The position numbers and the translations under genes are program-made. The notes beneath the pieces are model-generated. The model did no database searches. It was given only the letters and a program-made list of their open reading frames with translations, and was not told the DNA's origin. Shown here piece after piece: positions 49,171-59,700 of a stretch of DNA of 64,000 nucleotides. The DNA comes from Bacteroidales bacterium (GTDB taxonomy: Bacteria; Bacteroidota; Bacteroidia; Bacteroidales; JAFGXI01), in assembly GCA_016936665.1 (NCBI GenBank), contig JAFGXI010000032.1:16536-80535 (forward strand). Reading direction: 5' to 3'. Positions within the stretch are counted from its first letter, which is position 1, and each line of letters opens with the position of its first letter.

Positions 49171-50463
49171 ATGATTTCCGATCCTGTGTTATCTTACTTT
49201 ACCCACAAGGGTTTAGAAGTGAATTTACTTAACGAGTATGTTTACTACCACTCTACCACGCCGTACGCCCAATACATCTATAATATAGACAAACGAATTA
49301 TTTGTATTATTGCCAAAGGCGAGTCGCACAAAAACTCGTATAAACAGTCGCTAGAAAATATTCAAAAAACCTTGAAAGGTTTTTTTTCTTCGAATCCTGA
49401 TAAAAATTTCATTTTGCTTCATCAATATGAAGATTTAAAAAACATTCCTTTTTCGATTCGTAAAGAATATGCAAAATGGCTCAACGAACAATTAATATAT
49501 TTCAAGAGTATAGCTTTTTACAAGCCCAACCCAATGGTTCGTGTTTTTCTAAATGCTATAAAAGTTTTTAATACAGAAAATCAACGTATTAAAATATTAA
49601 AAAATCATTTTTCTCTACAAAGCTATTTCGAAGAAGGACATTTAGTCGGCCAAAAAAATGATGAGGGGAAGTATATCATTCACTCCAAGAATTTACTCAA
49701 ACTGCTAGACCCAGATAGAACTTTAAAAAAAACGAGTTGGCTACAAAATATCGACTATGGCCGTTTGCAACACGAAGCTCTTCTTATCGATCAGAATATA
49801 ATTATTCGACATTTGAGAGGTAGCATGGCTGAAGGCGACATCAAAATAATTGAAGAAACTAATAGAGAAATAAAATCGATGATTCAACCACAGCACGCAA
49901 AATACATTTCGCTCATTGATCTTGAAAATTTTAACAGCATCTCTATTAAAGCACGAAAAGAATCGTTACACTTATTTGATGATTTATTCGATGAAATGCA
50001 AGCTATTATTTTTTTTAATTGTAAGCCATACATCAATCTAGCTATAAAATTAACAAGCGCGATAAAGCCGTCGTTGAAAGAAAAAGTATATGTGGTAAAA
50101 AATCTAAAATTTGCACTTAAATTAGCTATGGAACTAAAAGGAGTTCAAGTTATTAGTATGCAAGGTAATGCAAACAGTTCTTCAAATATTAAATTTAGCA
50201 AGTCAGAGCGATTGTTACATAAACCATATATTGAGACTATAGAAAAACTTAGCCAAGAACTCGACAATATTAAAGCCCAAAATAAAATGCACAGCGAAAA
50301 GTTAATGTCGCAATTAAGTCGAATTAGCTGGGATGAAGATTTTCTGCCTATCGACACATCTCGATTAGACGAAAACGATCCTTTTTCAGATCTATACATT
50401 GCTATTTCACTACTACATCAAGATATTCAGCAATTAATTTTGAATTCTAATACAGATTCCTAA
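49171..50463 (+). CDS. Uncharacterised soluble protein with two STAS-like repeats and a C-terminal coiled coil
   Basis: 430 aa, no signal peptide; two internally similar ~110-aa halves; C-terminal heptad-like region. Confidence 0.65.
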   Translation: MISDPVLSYFTHKGLEVNLLNEYVYYHSTTPYAQYIYNIDKRIICIIAKGESHKNSYKQSLENIQKTLKGFFSSNPDKNFILLHQYEDLKNIPFSIRKEYAKWLNEQLIYFKSIAFYKPNPMVRVFLNAIKVFNTENQRIKILKNHFSLQSYFEEGHLVGQKNDEGKYIIHSKNLLKLLDPDRTLKKTSWLQNIDYGRLQHEALLIDQNIIIRHLRGSMAEGDIKIIEETNREIKSMIQPQHAKYISLIDLENFNSISIKARKESLHLFDDLFDEMQAIIFFNCKPYINLAIKLTSAIKPSLKEKVYVVKNLKFALKLAMELKGVQVISMQGNANSSSNIKFSKSERLLHKPYIETIEKLSQELDNIKAQNKMHSEKLMSQLSRISWDEDFLPIDTSRLDENDPFSDLYIAISLLHQDIQQLILNSNTDS

Positions 50464-50496
50464 ATTTGTAGTTAAATCATTAAATAAAAAATTCAT

Positions 50497-51552
50497 ATGA
50501 GAAAATTATCTACGCTAGCCATTTTTTTATCAGTTATTATTATTGGCTGTCAATCTCCGGAAACAACTACAGAAACAGATGTTGTAGTTGAAAACCCAAA
50601 TGCTGCAATTCGTGAGCAAGCACAAAGAATGTTTGGAACCTTACCTGCAATTGCCGACAATCCTAATAATGAATTAACGGATGCTAAGATTAAATTAGGT
50701 CATATGCTTTATTTCGATAAAGTTTTATCAAAGGGACAGACACAAAGCTGTAACACTTGTCATAATTTAAGCACATACGGTGTCGACAATTTACCTACAT
50801 CTCCTGGCGACAACGGAACACTAGGAACTAGAAATTCGCCCACAGTCTTTAATGCAGGTCTACATTTTAAGCAATTTTGGGATGGTCGCGAGCCAGATGT
50901 TGAAGCACAAGCTGGAGGTCCTGTATTAAATCCAATCGAAATGGGAATGCCGGACGAAGCTCAAGTTGTAGAAAGATTATCAAAAATAGATCAATACAAA
51001 ACACTTTTTGCCGAAGCTTTTCCGGGCGAAGAACCCGCCATTACATATGATAATATGAAAAAGGCTATTGGTGCTTTCGAACGTAAATTAATCACTCCTT
51101 CACCATTCGATCAATTCCTAGCTGGCGACGATAAAGCCATGTCTGAGCAAGCTATTAAAGGAATGGACACCTTCATTAAAGTAGGTTGTACAACTTGTCA
51201 CATGGGCAATGTTTTAGGTGGAAATATGATGCAAAAGTTTGGTTTATTTGCCGATTACTGGACATTAACCAATAGTAAAGTAATCGATAATGGGCTTTAT
51301 GAGCTAACTAAAAACGAAAGTGATAAATATATTTTCAAAGTGCCTGGCTTGAGAAATATCGAAAAAACAGGACCATATTTCCACGATGGTAGTGTAGCAA
51401 AACTTAGCGACGCAGTTGTAATAATGGCCAAAACCGAACTCAACAAAGACTTAACACCTGAAGAAGTTAATGACATTGTAGCATTTTTAAATGCATTAAC
51501 TGGTGAAGCTCCTGCAGATTTGATAAAAGATCCTTTTGTAAATGCTGAATAA
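50497..51552 (+). CDS. Di-haem cytochrome c peroxidase (MauG/CcpA family), lipoprotein
   Basis: Lipobox IIIGC; two CxxCH motifs (CNTCH, CTTCH); LGHMLYFDKVLS; GPYFHDGSVAKLSDAV. Confidence 0.93.
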   Translation: MRKLSTLAIFLSVIIIGCQSPETTTETDVVVENPNAAIREQAQRMFGTLPAIADNPNNELTDAKIKLGHMLYFDKVLSKGQTQSCNTCHNLSTYGVDNLPTSPGDNGTLGTRNSPTVFNAGLHFKQFWDGREPDVEAQAGGPVLNPIEMGMPDEAQVVERLSKIDQYKTLFAEAFPGEEPAITYDNMKKAIGAFERKLITPSPFDQFLAGDDKAMSEQAIKGMDTFIKVGCTTCHMGNVLGGNMMQKFGLFADYWTLTNSKVIDNGLYELTKNESDKYIFKVPGLRNIEKTGPYFHDGSVAKLSDAVVIMAKTELNKDLTPEEVNDIVAFLNALTGEAPADLIKDPFVNAE

Positions 51553-51567
51553 ATTAAGTTAATTAAC

Positions 51568-51606
51568 AAAAAAGAAGCGGTCTAAAAAAGGTCGCTTCTT
51601 TTTTTT
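51568..51606. terminator. Bidirectional terminator between the peroxidase gene and rnpB
   Basis: aaaaaagaagcg...cgcttctttttt. Confidence 0.8.
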
Positions 51607-51611
51607 ATAAA

Positions 51612-51932
51612 GCAGAAAGTTTATAAGCCGAGTTCTGTACTACTATAGTAGCTTCTGTCATTTGTCTTTTCGACCTACCCCTTTGCATCGGGCGAGCGAC
51701 CCTCAAACGCAAATATACATGGTCTTTCAACTCGAAAGGCAAACAGCAGCAATGGTTGCCCACTGCACTGGTGAGCTCTTACCTCACCTTCTCACCCTTA
51801 CTCTGCTTGCAGAGCGGTTATTTTCTTCTTTGCTTCTATACCCTCACAGACATCTCTCCTTTCGAGAGTTCGACGCTCTATGTTGCCCGGACTTTCCTCT
51901 CAGTTTCCTGAGCGACAGAACAACTTTCTGCG
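51612..51932 (-). ncRNA. rnpB: RNase P RNA (bacterial)
   Basis: Minus strand has the 5' CRI core GAGGAAAGTCCGGGCAACATAGAG and the 3' ACAGAACTCGGCTTATAAAC; termini pair as a 10-bp P1 (GCAGAAAGTT/AACTTTCTGC). Confidence 0.95.
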
Positions 51933-52046
51933 GTACAAAAATAATTCTTTTGAAATTTATTCGAGCTGAATATTAGACAAAAAATTAAATCTGTGGTTCT
52001 TTGCTATTTTACTAATTTTTCAATTTTGATTATTCCCTAAAATAAA

Positions 52047-52081
52047 AAGATGGTGTCCAAAAAGTTTTTGGACACCATCTT
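52047..52081 (-). terminator. 17-bp perfect hairpin, terminator of the C10 protease gene
   Basis: aagatggtgtccaaaaa g tttttggacaccatctt. Confidence 0.65.
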
Positions 52082-52099
52082 CTTAATTAATTTAATTAA

Positions 52100-54265
52100 C
52101 TATTCTCTAATAAGCTTAATTGTTTGATTTGTATTTCTATTGGAAATATTCAAGATATACACCCCATTGTTCAATTCGTGTTCTAAAATGCTTTGTAATG
52201 AAACATTTTGCACATCATTTTCAACTCTTAAAGATTGATTTCCAAGTACTTTTCCAACAATATCGGTAACAGTAATATTGACTATCTCATCTTTAAAATT
52301 TTCTAATTTAACAATTGATTCATTGGTTAAAGGATTTGGATACACTTGCACCTTGTTGTTAACATACTCAATTTCGCTGGTACTTACAGTATTTGTAGAA
52401 TAGTTTAAGGTCCAACCTTCTCCAACATTAGTTTCGTCAATATATGTTTTAAATCTGATTTTAATTTCAGGTACATCTGCAACAATAGTTGCGGGAGGAA
52501 GATTATTCATTTTGTATGTTCCAATAGTTGCTCCTGTTATATTGTTATACAATTGAACATAATCGTGAGCGGGATCATCTAAATCAAACTGAGTAAAATT
52601 GATTGTATACTGTGTTGCCCCTGGAGTTTGTATATACCATAAGCAATTTAATGCTGCTTCAGAAGTATATTCACAAGTGCCACTTCCATCAGATAATGTT
52701 CCTGTCGGACTTGTTGCAGTGATAAACCCACATGTATAACCCGTATACGACAAATCCCATCCTCCGGCTTGGTCTGAACCATCAGTTACAAAACGAAGTA
52801 AAAGACCTCCGTTAACAGATGAATATTCTCCATCGGGAACGTTATTTTGGTCGAACGTTGCGATAAGAGGGTCACTTGTACTTGGCCCAGAATAAAGATA
52901 TAAATAGTCGCCAGTGCCTAAGTCAAATCTTTCAAATCTAATTGTGGTCCTTCCTGTAGCACACTCAGATCTTACTAAAGTTTGACAATCAATATTGGCT
53001 TGGTAATTACTATACCCACTTCCATCTTCAATAAGGCCTTCGAAACCGCTAATAGTACGTGTGCCTCCACAAAATTCTGGATAATTGGCTTCTGGTACTA
53101 TCCCTGTTATAATCTGATGGCCTAAATCAAAATATTCATCATCACCACCAGGTGTTACTCCTGCAATTAAATTGTCTAGGGCAAAATAACCATTACCGTA
53201 GCCTCCCCAACCATAGTTCATATGGTATAGATATCCACCCTCATCGTCAGACTGATATCCATCGCAGTTCCATGCATGACCTGCTCCTCCGCTAGAAGTG
53301 AAGCCTGAATAAACAATAGGTCTAAGCAAATCAAGCTCGTTTCGAATCATTAGTTCCCATTGAGCATCAGTATAATTGTACGAACCATTCCAGTTTTGAC
53401 GAGTATATTCATTAGCAGATGTAGAATATTTAAAATAATTCTCAAGAGCAGTTACTACATAACTTGATTGTGTTCCAGATCCATCTACTTCCCAGTCCAT
53501 CTCAGTTGTATGGCCACAATGGTACATTAGTTTAGCTAAGTCTTCGTTGGCACCAGCCAAATATTTTGGCATATTATTCCATTCGTATGTTTCATTAGCA
53601 TAGTTGATATTAGCATAATGAGTTAGGCCTGAGTTATCGTAGTAAGATTTACTGCCTTCGCCTTGCGAAGGATAATTATAATACTTCATAACTTGAGCCA
53701 TAGCTACAGCTACGCAACCAACTACAGCATGTTCGCCAGTACCATCGGCAGGGCACAAATCATTGTAATAAGGCGATTGATTCCAAGTGGTAATTAACAA
53801 AGGACCAACTTCGTCCACTACACTTGATTTATTACTAAGGTTTAATCTTAAGTTTTGCCATGAACTAGTTATTTTTTCTGTAGGTCTTGCAAAATGGTCA
53901 ATGCCATATTGAATTTGCAAATTGTAACCGTCAAGTACAAATCTGAGTTCAGGAGATAAATTGTTAAAGTCTACATTAAATTCGTCGGAATATGCTAAAA
54001 CTGGTCTTGTGAAATCTTGAGCGGAAGTTATAACAAAACCATCTTGTCCATCAATATTGAAGACATAGAAATAAACATCTTCGTTTTCTTCGGTGTATTG
54101 AAGCTTGAATTCAGTTTTAGAATAGTCTAAGTTTTTAGCGTTTTTTGCATGTTTAAAAAAATAGTTTTTTGCAACATTTTTTGCATCATCGACAGAAATG
54201 TTGCTGGCAAAAAGGCTATTAAAGCCCAAGCCAAAAAGAAGTAAAAGTGTAAATATCCTCATCAT
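52100..54265 (-). CDS. C10 (streptopain-like) cysteine protease with two CUB-like domains and T9SS type A sorting domain
   Basis: VVGCVAVAMAQVMKYYNYP (Cys), AGHAWNCDGYQ (His), two C...C CUB-like segments, C-terminal VQVYPNPLTNESIVKL...NGVYILNISNRNTNQTIKLIRE. Confidence 0.92.
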   Translation of the reverse strand: MMRIFTLLLLFGLGFNSLFASNISVDDAKNVAKNYFFKHAKNAKNLDYSKTEFKLQYTEENEDVYFYVFNIDGQDGFVITSAQDFTRPVLAYSDEFNVDFNNLSPELRFVLDGYNLQIQYGIDHFARPTEKITSSWQNLRLNLSNKSSVVDEVGPLLITTWNQSPYYNDLCPADGTGEHAVVGCVAVAMAQVMKYYNYPSQGEGSKSYYDNSGLTHYANINYANETYEWNNMPKYLAGANEDLAKLMYHCGHTTEMDWEVDGSGTQSSYVVTALENYFKYSTSANEYTRQNWNGSYNYTDAQWELMIRNELDLLRPIVYSGFTSSGGAGHAWNCDGYQSDDEGGYLYHMNYGWGGYGNGYFALDNLIAGVTPGGDDEYFDLGHQIITGIVPEANYPEFCGGTRTISGFEGLIEDGSGYSNYQANIDCQTLVRSECATGRTTIRFERFDLGTGDYLYLYSGPSTSDPLIATFDQNNVPDGEYSSVNGGLLLRFVTDGSDQAGGWDLSYTGYTCGFITATSPTGTLSDGSGTCEYTSEAALNCLWYIQTPGATQYTINFTQFDLDDPAHDYVQLYNNITGATIGTYKMNNLPPATIVADVPEIKIRFKTYIDETNVGEGWTLNYSTNTVSTSEIEYVNNKVQVYPNPLTNESIVKLENFKDEIVNITVTDIVGKVLGNQSLRVENDVQNVSLQSILEHELNNGVYILNISNRNTNQTIKLIRE

Positions 54266-54327
54266 ATTAAAAATTTAAGCTCGCAATTTAATAAAATAGA
54301 AATTAAAAATCAATTAATTATAAGACA

Positions 54328-54353
54328 AAAGCCAGTCAAAAACTGACCGGCTT
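54328..54353 (-). terminator. Terminator of the acyl-CoA dehydrogenase gene
   Basis: aaagccagtc...gaccggcttt hairpin. Confidence 0.6.
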
Positions 54354-54381
54354 TGATATTTAGATTGTTTTCAATATATAA

Positions 54382-55521
54382 TTATTTGATCAAACCTCTT
54401 GAAATAACAATTTTTTGAACTTCGCTAGTGCCTTCGTAAATTTGAGTAAGTTTAGCTTCTCTCATAAGTCTTTCAACGTGATACTCTTTAACATATCCAT
54501 ATCCGCCATGTATTTGAACGGCTTCTGTTGTAACTTTCATGGCTACCTCAGCTGCTTTAAGCTTGGCCATAGCACTAAAATGGTTGATGTCTTCGTGTTG
54601 GTCTTTTAACCAGCATGCTTTATGGATTAGTAGTCGAGCAGCTTGAATTTCTGTTTCCATGTCGGCTAACTTAAAAGCGATAGATTGATGGTCGTATAGT
54701 AACTTGCCAAATGCTTTTCTTTCTTTACTATACTGTACTGCTAAATCTAGAGCGCCTTGTGCTATTCCTAGGGCTTGAGAAGCAATACCAATACGCCCGC
54801 CGGCTAAAATAGACATAGCTAATTTAAACCCAAAACCATCGTCGCCAATTCTATTTTCTTTTGGAACTTTTACATCGGTAAACATAATTGAATGGGTATC
54901 TGAAGCTCTCATCCCCATTTTGTTTTCTTTAGGCCCTACTTCGAAGCCTTCCCAAGCTCTATCTACAATAAAAGCATTAATCCCTTTATGACCTTGTTCG
55001 GGATAAGTAGCAGCAATTACGATGAAATATTTAGCATTGGCGGCAGAGGTAATCCAGTTTTTAGTACCGTTTAATAAATAATGATCGCCTTTGTCAATCG
55101 CTGTAGTTCTTTGCTTTGTAGCATCAGATCCTGCTTCAGGTTCCGATAGGCAGAAACCGCCAATTACCTCACCACTAGCAAGAGGTACAAGATATTTTTG
55201 TTTTTGCTCTTCTGTTCCAAAACGTTCAATTCCCCAGCAAACTAAAGAATTATTAACAGACATCACCACTGCAGCAGCCGCATCTACTTTAGAGATTTCT
55301 TCAATAGCTAAAGAATACGATAGAGTGTCCATTCCTCCACCGCCGTACTGAGGATCGACCATCATGCCCATAAAGCCCAGTTCTCCCATTTTTTTAATTT
55401 GCTCAGCAGGGTAGATGCCTTTGTCGTCTCTTTCGGTTACACCTTCTAGTAATTCTTGTCTTGCAAATTCTTTTGCAGCATCGCGAATCATTAAATGTTC
55501 TTCTGTTAATCCAAATTCCAT
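54382..55521 (-). CDS. Acyl-CoA dehydrogenase
   Basis: GGFCLSEPEAGSDATKQRTTA, GRIGIASQALGIAQGALDLAVQYSKERKAFGK, QIHGGYGYVKEYHVERLMREAKLTQIYEGTSEVQ. Confidence 0.95.
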   Translation of the reverse strand: MEFGLTEEHLMIRDAAKEFARQELLEGVTERDDKGIYPAEQIKKMGELGFMGMMVDPQYGGGGMDTLSYSLAIEEISKVDAAAAVVMSVNNSLVCWGIERFGTEEQKQKYLVPLASGEVIGGFCLSEPEAGSDATKQRTTAIDKGDHYLLNGTKNWITSAANAKYFIVIAATYPEQGHKGINAFIVDRAWEGFEVGPKENKMGMRASDTHSIMFTDVKVPKENRIGDDGFGFKLAMSILAGGRIGIASQALGIAQGALDLAVQYSKERKAFGKLLYDHQSIAFKLADMETEIQAARLLIHKACWLKDQHEDINHFSAMAKLKAAEVAMKVTTEAVQIHGGYGYVKEYHVERLMREAKLTQIYEGTSEVQKIVISRGLIK

Positions 55522-55648
55522 GGTAAAATATTTTAATAAATCATTGTAAGTTTTTGTACTCCGACGTTAATTTGTTGTCTATCTGCACAAAGATAGTTAA
55601 TTTCGAACCAAATTCATATAAATATCTAATTTATTGTATATAAGTACT

Positions 55649-56713
55649 ATGAGTGGAAGAATGTCTGTAATTGGCTGTATGTCGGGAACTTCTCTAGATG
55701 GTTTAGATATTGCTTTGGTCGATTTCGAATTGAAAAATAACATAATAGGGTATAACATAGTTCATGCAAAAACATACTCCTATAATGAAATTTGGTTTGA
55801 TAGGCTTAAAAATGCTATGCATCTTTCAGGATTTGATTTGAGTTTGCTTGATGTTGAATACGGTATTTGGATTGGTGAACAAATTAAAGAATTTACCGAT
55901 GAATTTTTTATCGATTTAAAATCGGTATCGGCAATTGCCTCTCACGGCCATACTGTTTTTCATAGACCTGAATTGAAAGTGAGTACACAAATTGGTTCGG
56001 GTAATGCTATTCATTCAATCATTAAAAGACCCGTTGTTTTCGATTTTCGGTCGCTTGATGTTACGCTTGGTGGGCAAGGCGCACCTCTAGTTCCTATTGG
56101 TGATAGGTTGTTGTTTAGTGAGTATGATTATTGTTTAAACTTAGGTGGGTTTGCAAATCTGTCGTATGAGTTTAATAATAGGAGAATGGCTTTTGACATT
56201 TGCCCTCTTAATATTGTACTTAATGCATTGTCGCAAAAGCATGGTTTTACGTTCGATAGAAATGGAGAATTAGGTAGAGCATCTACAATTAATATCCCCT
56301 TACTCGATCAATTGAATACGCTTCAGTTTTATAAAAAAGAAGCCCCTAAGTCGCTTGGTAAAGAATGGGTAGATCTAAACATTAATCCGTTAATTTCAGA
56401 TATTGAAGAAAATCTTTCTACAATAACGACTTTCTATGAGCACTGTGCTTTTCAGATTGGTAAAATACTAAAAAATACCTCTTCAAAAACCTTAGTTACA
56501 GGAGGAGGTGCTTACAATAGTTTTTTGATGGAAAGAATTAAGTATTATGCTGAGTCGGAAATTGTGATAGCGGAAAATATTATTGTGGAATTTAAAGAAG
56601 CATTGATTTTTGCATTGCTAGCTTATTTGAAATTAAATAATAGAATTAATACTTTGGCTTCCGTCACTGGTGCTTGTTGCGATAGTATTGGCGGGATTTC
56701 TGTTGGCTTATAA
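55649..56713 (+). CDS. anmK: Anhydro-N-acetylmuramic acid kinase
   Basis: IGCMSGTSLDGLDIALVDF, ASHGHTVFHRPE, VFDFRSLDVTLGGQGAPLVPIGD, NLGGFANLSY; ATG 55649 preferred over the track's TTG at 55634. Confidence 0.93.
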   Translation: MSGRMSVIGCMSGTSLDGLDIALVDFELKNNIIGYNIVHAKTYSYNEIWFDRLKNAMHLSGFDLSLLDVEYGIWIGEQIKEFTDEFFIDLKSVSAIASHGHTVFHRPELKVSTQIGSGNAIHSIIKRPVVFDFRSLDVTLGGQGAPLVPIGDRLLFSEYDYCLNLGGFANLSYEFNNRRMAFDICPLNIVLNALSQKHGFTFDRNGELGRASTINIPLLDQLNTLQFYKKEAPKSLGKEWVDLNINPLISDIEENLSTITTFYEHCAFQIGKILKNTSSKTLVTGGGAYNSFLMERIKYYAESEIVIAENIIVEFKEALIFALLAYLKLNNRINTLASVTGACCDSIGGISVGL

Positions 56714-56718
56714 TTCTT

Positions 56719-59700
56719 TTATTCGGGAGGTGTGTAGCCTTGAAACGTCGCTTTTTTCCAATATTTGGTAAGTAACTCACCGAAACTGTCAAAATCTTCA
56801 CGATAGTACAACCCGACGCCCTGTGTATATAAGGAAACGCTTTCAATTTCGTTTTCGTTTGCTCTGTTAAATCCTCTGATTCGTACATTGCCTTTTTTGT
56901 TAATCTTCACATCAACACTAACATTACCAATCACATTAGAATTCGTATTTTGGTATTTTCCTAAACCAACATTCCCATCTATGGAGACTCGATCGTTGAA
57001 AAGCTGTGTGGACAAAGCAACTTCTAGTTCATTGCTTGTTATTTCATCGCCGGGTCTATAGTTTACACCTATATCAAAATCGTCGCTGATGCTCGAAAGC
57101 CAATTGCTTAATTGATTAGAGAGTAGCTCACCTGCATTTTTCCCGACGGCATTACCAGAGCCAACTTCCTCACCCCCTTTTAAATAATCGGGCGTAGAAA
57201 AGCTGTTTAGAACAAGCAATGAGAGCATTTGTTTGTTTTTTTCATCTTCATCCATTGCATTTATAAGCGTTTTAACTTGATCGTTTGCGGAAGGTGTTTT
57301 AATGTCGAAAGTGATCTCAGGATTTAACAGGGAATTTTTCATTAGCAAATGACACTCGACCGGAATTCGCTCTTTGTCTTCGTCGTTGTGTGTTAAATCG
57401 TAAATTGGCGTTTTTAAACGGTACACAGCATTCAAATCGATGTATGCTTGGTAGGGGTCTCCATTCCATTTTATAGTGCTCCCGTTTTCAATTTTAAATC
57501 GTTTATTGATAACGTTTTGAAGTGTAAATAGGTATTCTCCTTTTTCGATATTGTAATCGCCTAATATCGTAAACTGACCCAATGTGTTGATATTCAAGTC
57601 TAAATTTCCGCTCCCGTTAGCTTTAACAATGTCGCCCAATTGGTCGTCGAAAATTAGCATTACTTCGGCATCTGGAGTAACGGTTAATTCAAAATTTAGT
57701 CCTAATCCGCTTAAATCGGCTTTGTAATCTTCTTCTACAGTTGTATTAGTTCCTTTATGAACAAAACTAATAAAGTTATTGCTCGATGCTTCTTCAGACG
57801 TGTTTAGTGGAATAAAAAACTTGGTGTCTCTTTCTGTTTTTGCAGATACTTTTATGTTTAGGTTTTGGATATTGCCCGTTATTTCTGTAAGTCCCGATAA
57901 AAATGCACTTCCATAGTAAAGTTCATTATCTATTGAAGATGTGTTTAGCACCATAAAACTGTTCATATTCAGTTTAAGATCGAATATAAAGTCTTCGAAA
58001 TGGTGATAAGAAATATTGCCAAATAAATCGGCATAATCCCCTTTGTTGTTGTCTTCTAAAATCTTTAAACCATTAAATACAAATGCATCTTTTTTAATCT
58101 CAACATCGCCATTAAAACTGTATTTTACACCTAAATATTTTATCTTCATACTCGACGATAAAAAGCTGATTTTTCCCTGATAATTGAGCTGATTAAGTGG
58201 ACCGGAAATATTGATTTTACCATCGGCATAACCCCGTATTTCCGAAATATATTCTTCTACAAAAGGCTCGAAAAAATTGATTTTTTGTTTATTAATTTGG
58301 ATGTCTAAGTTGGCATTGTTTTGCTTAAAATCGAAAGTGCCTTTTCCGGCAATTGTTTCAAAATTTTTCTTTCCGGCTTTATTCGAAATGTCAATTTCCA
58401 TTTTTTGGCTTAGCGGTTCGAAATTCATCGACAACATCAGGTTTCCTAATTCTCTATCGTTGATGCAGAGTGTATCGGTTCTTATGTATCCAAAAATAAT
58501 AGATTGGTCGTTGATCGTACTTAATTTAAGATTTCCATTAACTGTTCCTTCGAAATCCAATCCCATAATTCTATCTATTATCGGGAAATATTCTAAATTG
58601 ATTTGGCTTAAAATAACACTCATGGTGTCGTTTTTATGAGTGTTCCAAGAACCGTTGACGTATGCATACTGACTGTCGTGGTTTAAAATGAATTTTTGAG
58701 CAAAAAAATGACTGCCTCTAATTCGAAACTTCGCATCATTAATAAACCATATCGAATCTTCGATGGTCATATAGGATGGAATCATATTGATATCAATACT
58801 TAACGAATCGTAATTCGAAGTATTTAAATAGGACTCAGAAAGTATCTCAGCTTCAATTTCATTACTTATAGCATCCGACCAAGTCAGGTATGTGTTAATC
58901 GAATCTTTGTGTATTAAGTTATTTAAGAAAAAGTCTCTCAATAAAACATCTTTTCCACTAATTACTTCGTTGATTGTTAGTTCGTTGTTTAATTCTTTTT
59001 CTTCACCATTTAATTCAATATTAACTTTGCTTAGCTTTAAATCTGAAAGATATATTGTGTCCGATTTGATATCGATGGATAATAATGCGTTTTCGTTGTT
59101 AAAGTTACCTGTGATTTTAGTTCCTTCCGATGGGTAATATTCTGGCGATACAACATTGAAAAGCTGATTTGTTTTCTTTAACAAAATATCAAAATTAAAA
59201 CTTTGCGATTGGTAAGCTGATTTTTTTTCAAAACGAGAAAGGGATGGTAAATATTGGTGCTGAATAAAATCGAACCATTCAGGTGCATATTTTAACTGGT
59301 ATTGCCCAATTAACGAAAGATCGAACAAATCGCTATGTATTTGAATGTTTCTCAAATTGTTTTCTATCAGACTGGTAATTTCTATTTGGTCTGTTAAAAT
59401 TGTTAGATCGTTCTGTTTGTAATCGATGTTTAACAATTTTACATTACCATCGAACTCAGTCATGCTTGCGTTTTTGATATCTGCAGCTATGCTCATCGAA
59501 AGTTTTCTATCGATGCTGTCTTTAATAAATCCAAGGGGGTTGAAGTGTAGTTTTTTAATTTCTCCATCAATACGTGCTCCAATTAATTCAGGATTTTTAA
59601 AATCTATTGTCGAATTGAGATGTAATACAATGTTCGTGTCATTGACGTTGAGATTTGAGCTGAGAATATTGTTTTGGTATTTTGCATCTAAGTCAATATT

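Noticed and set aside
51662-51976. ORF of 104 aa on the plus strand
   Set aside because: Lies antisense to rnpB; the codons derive from structured RNA.
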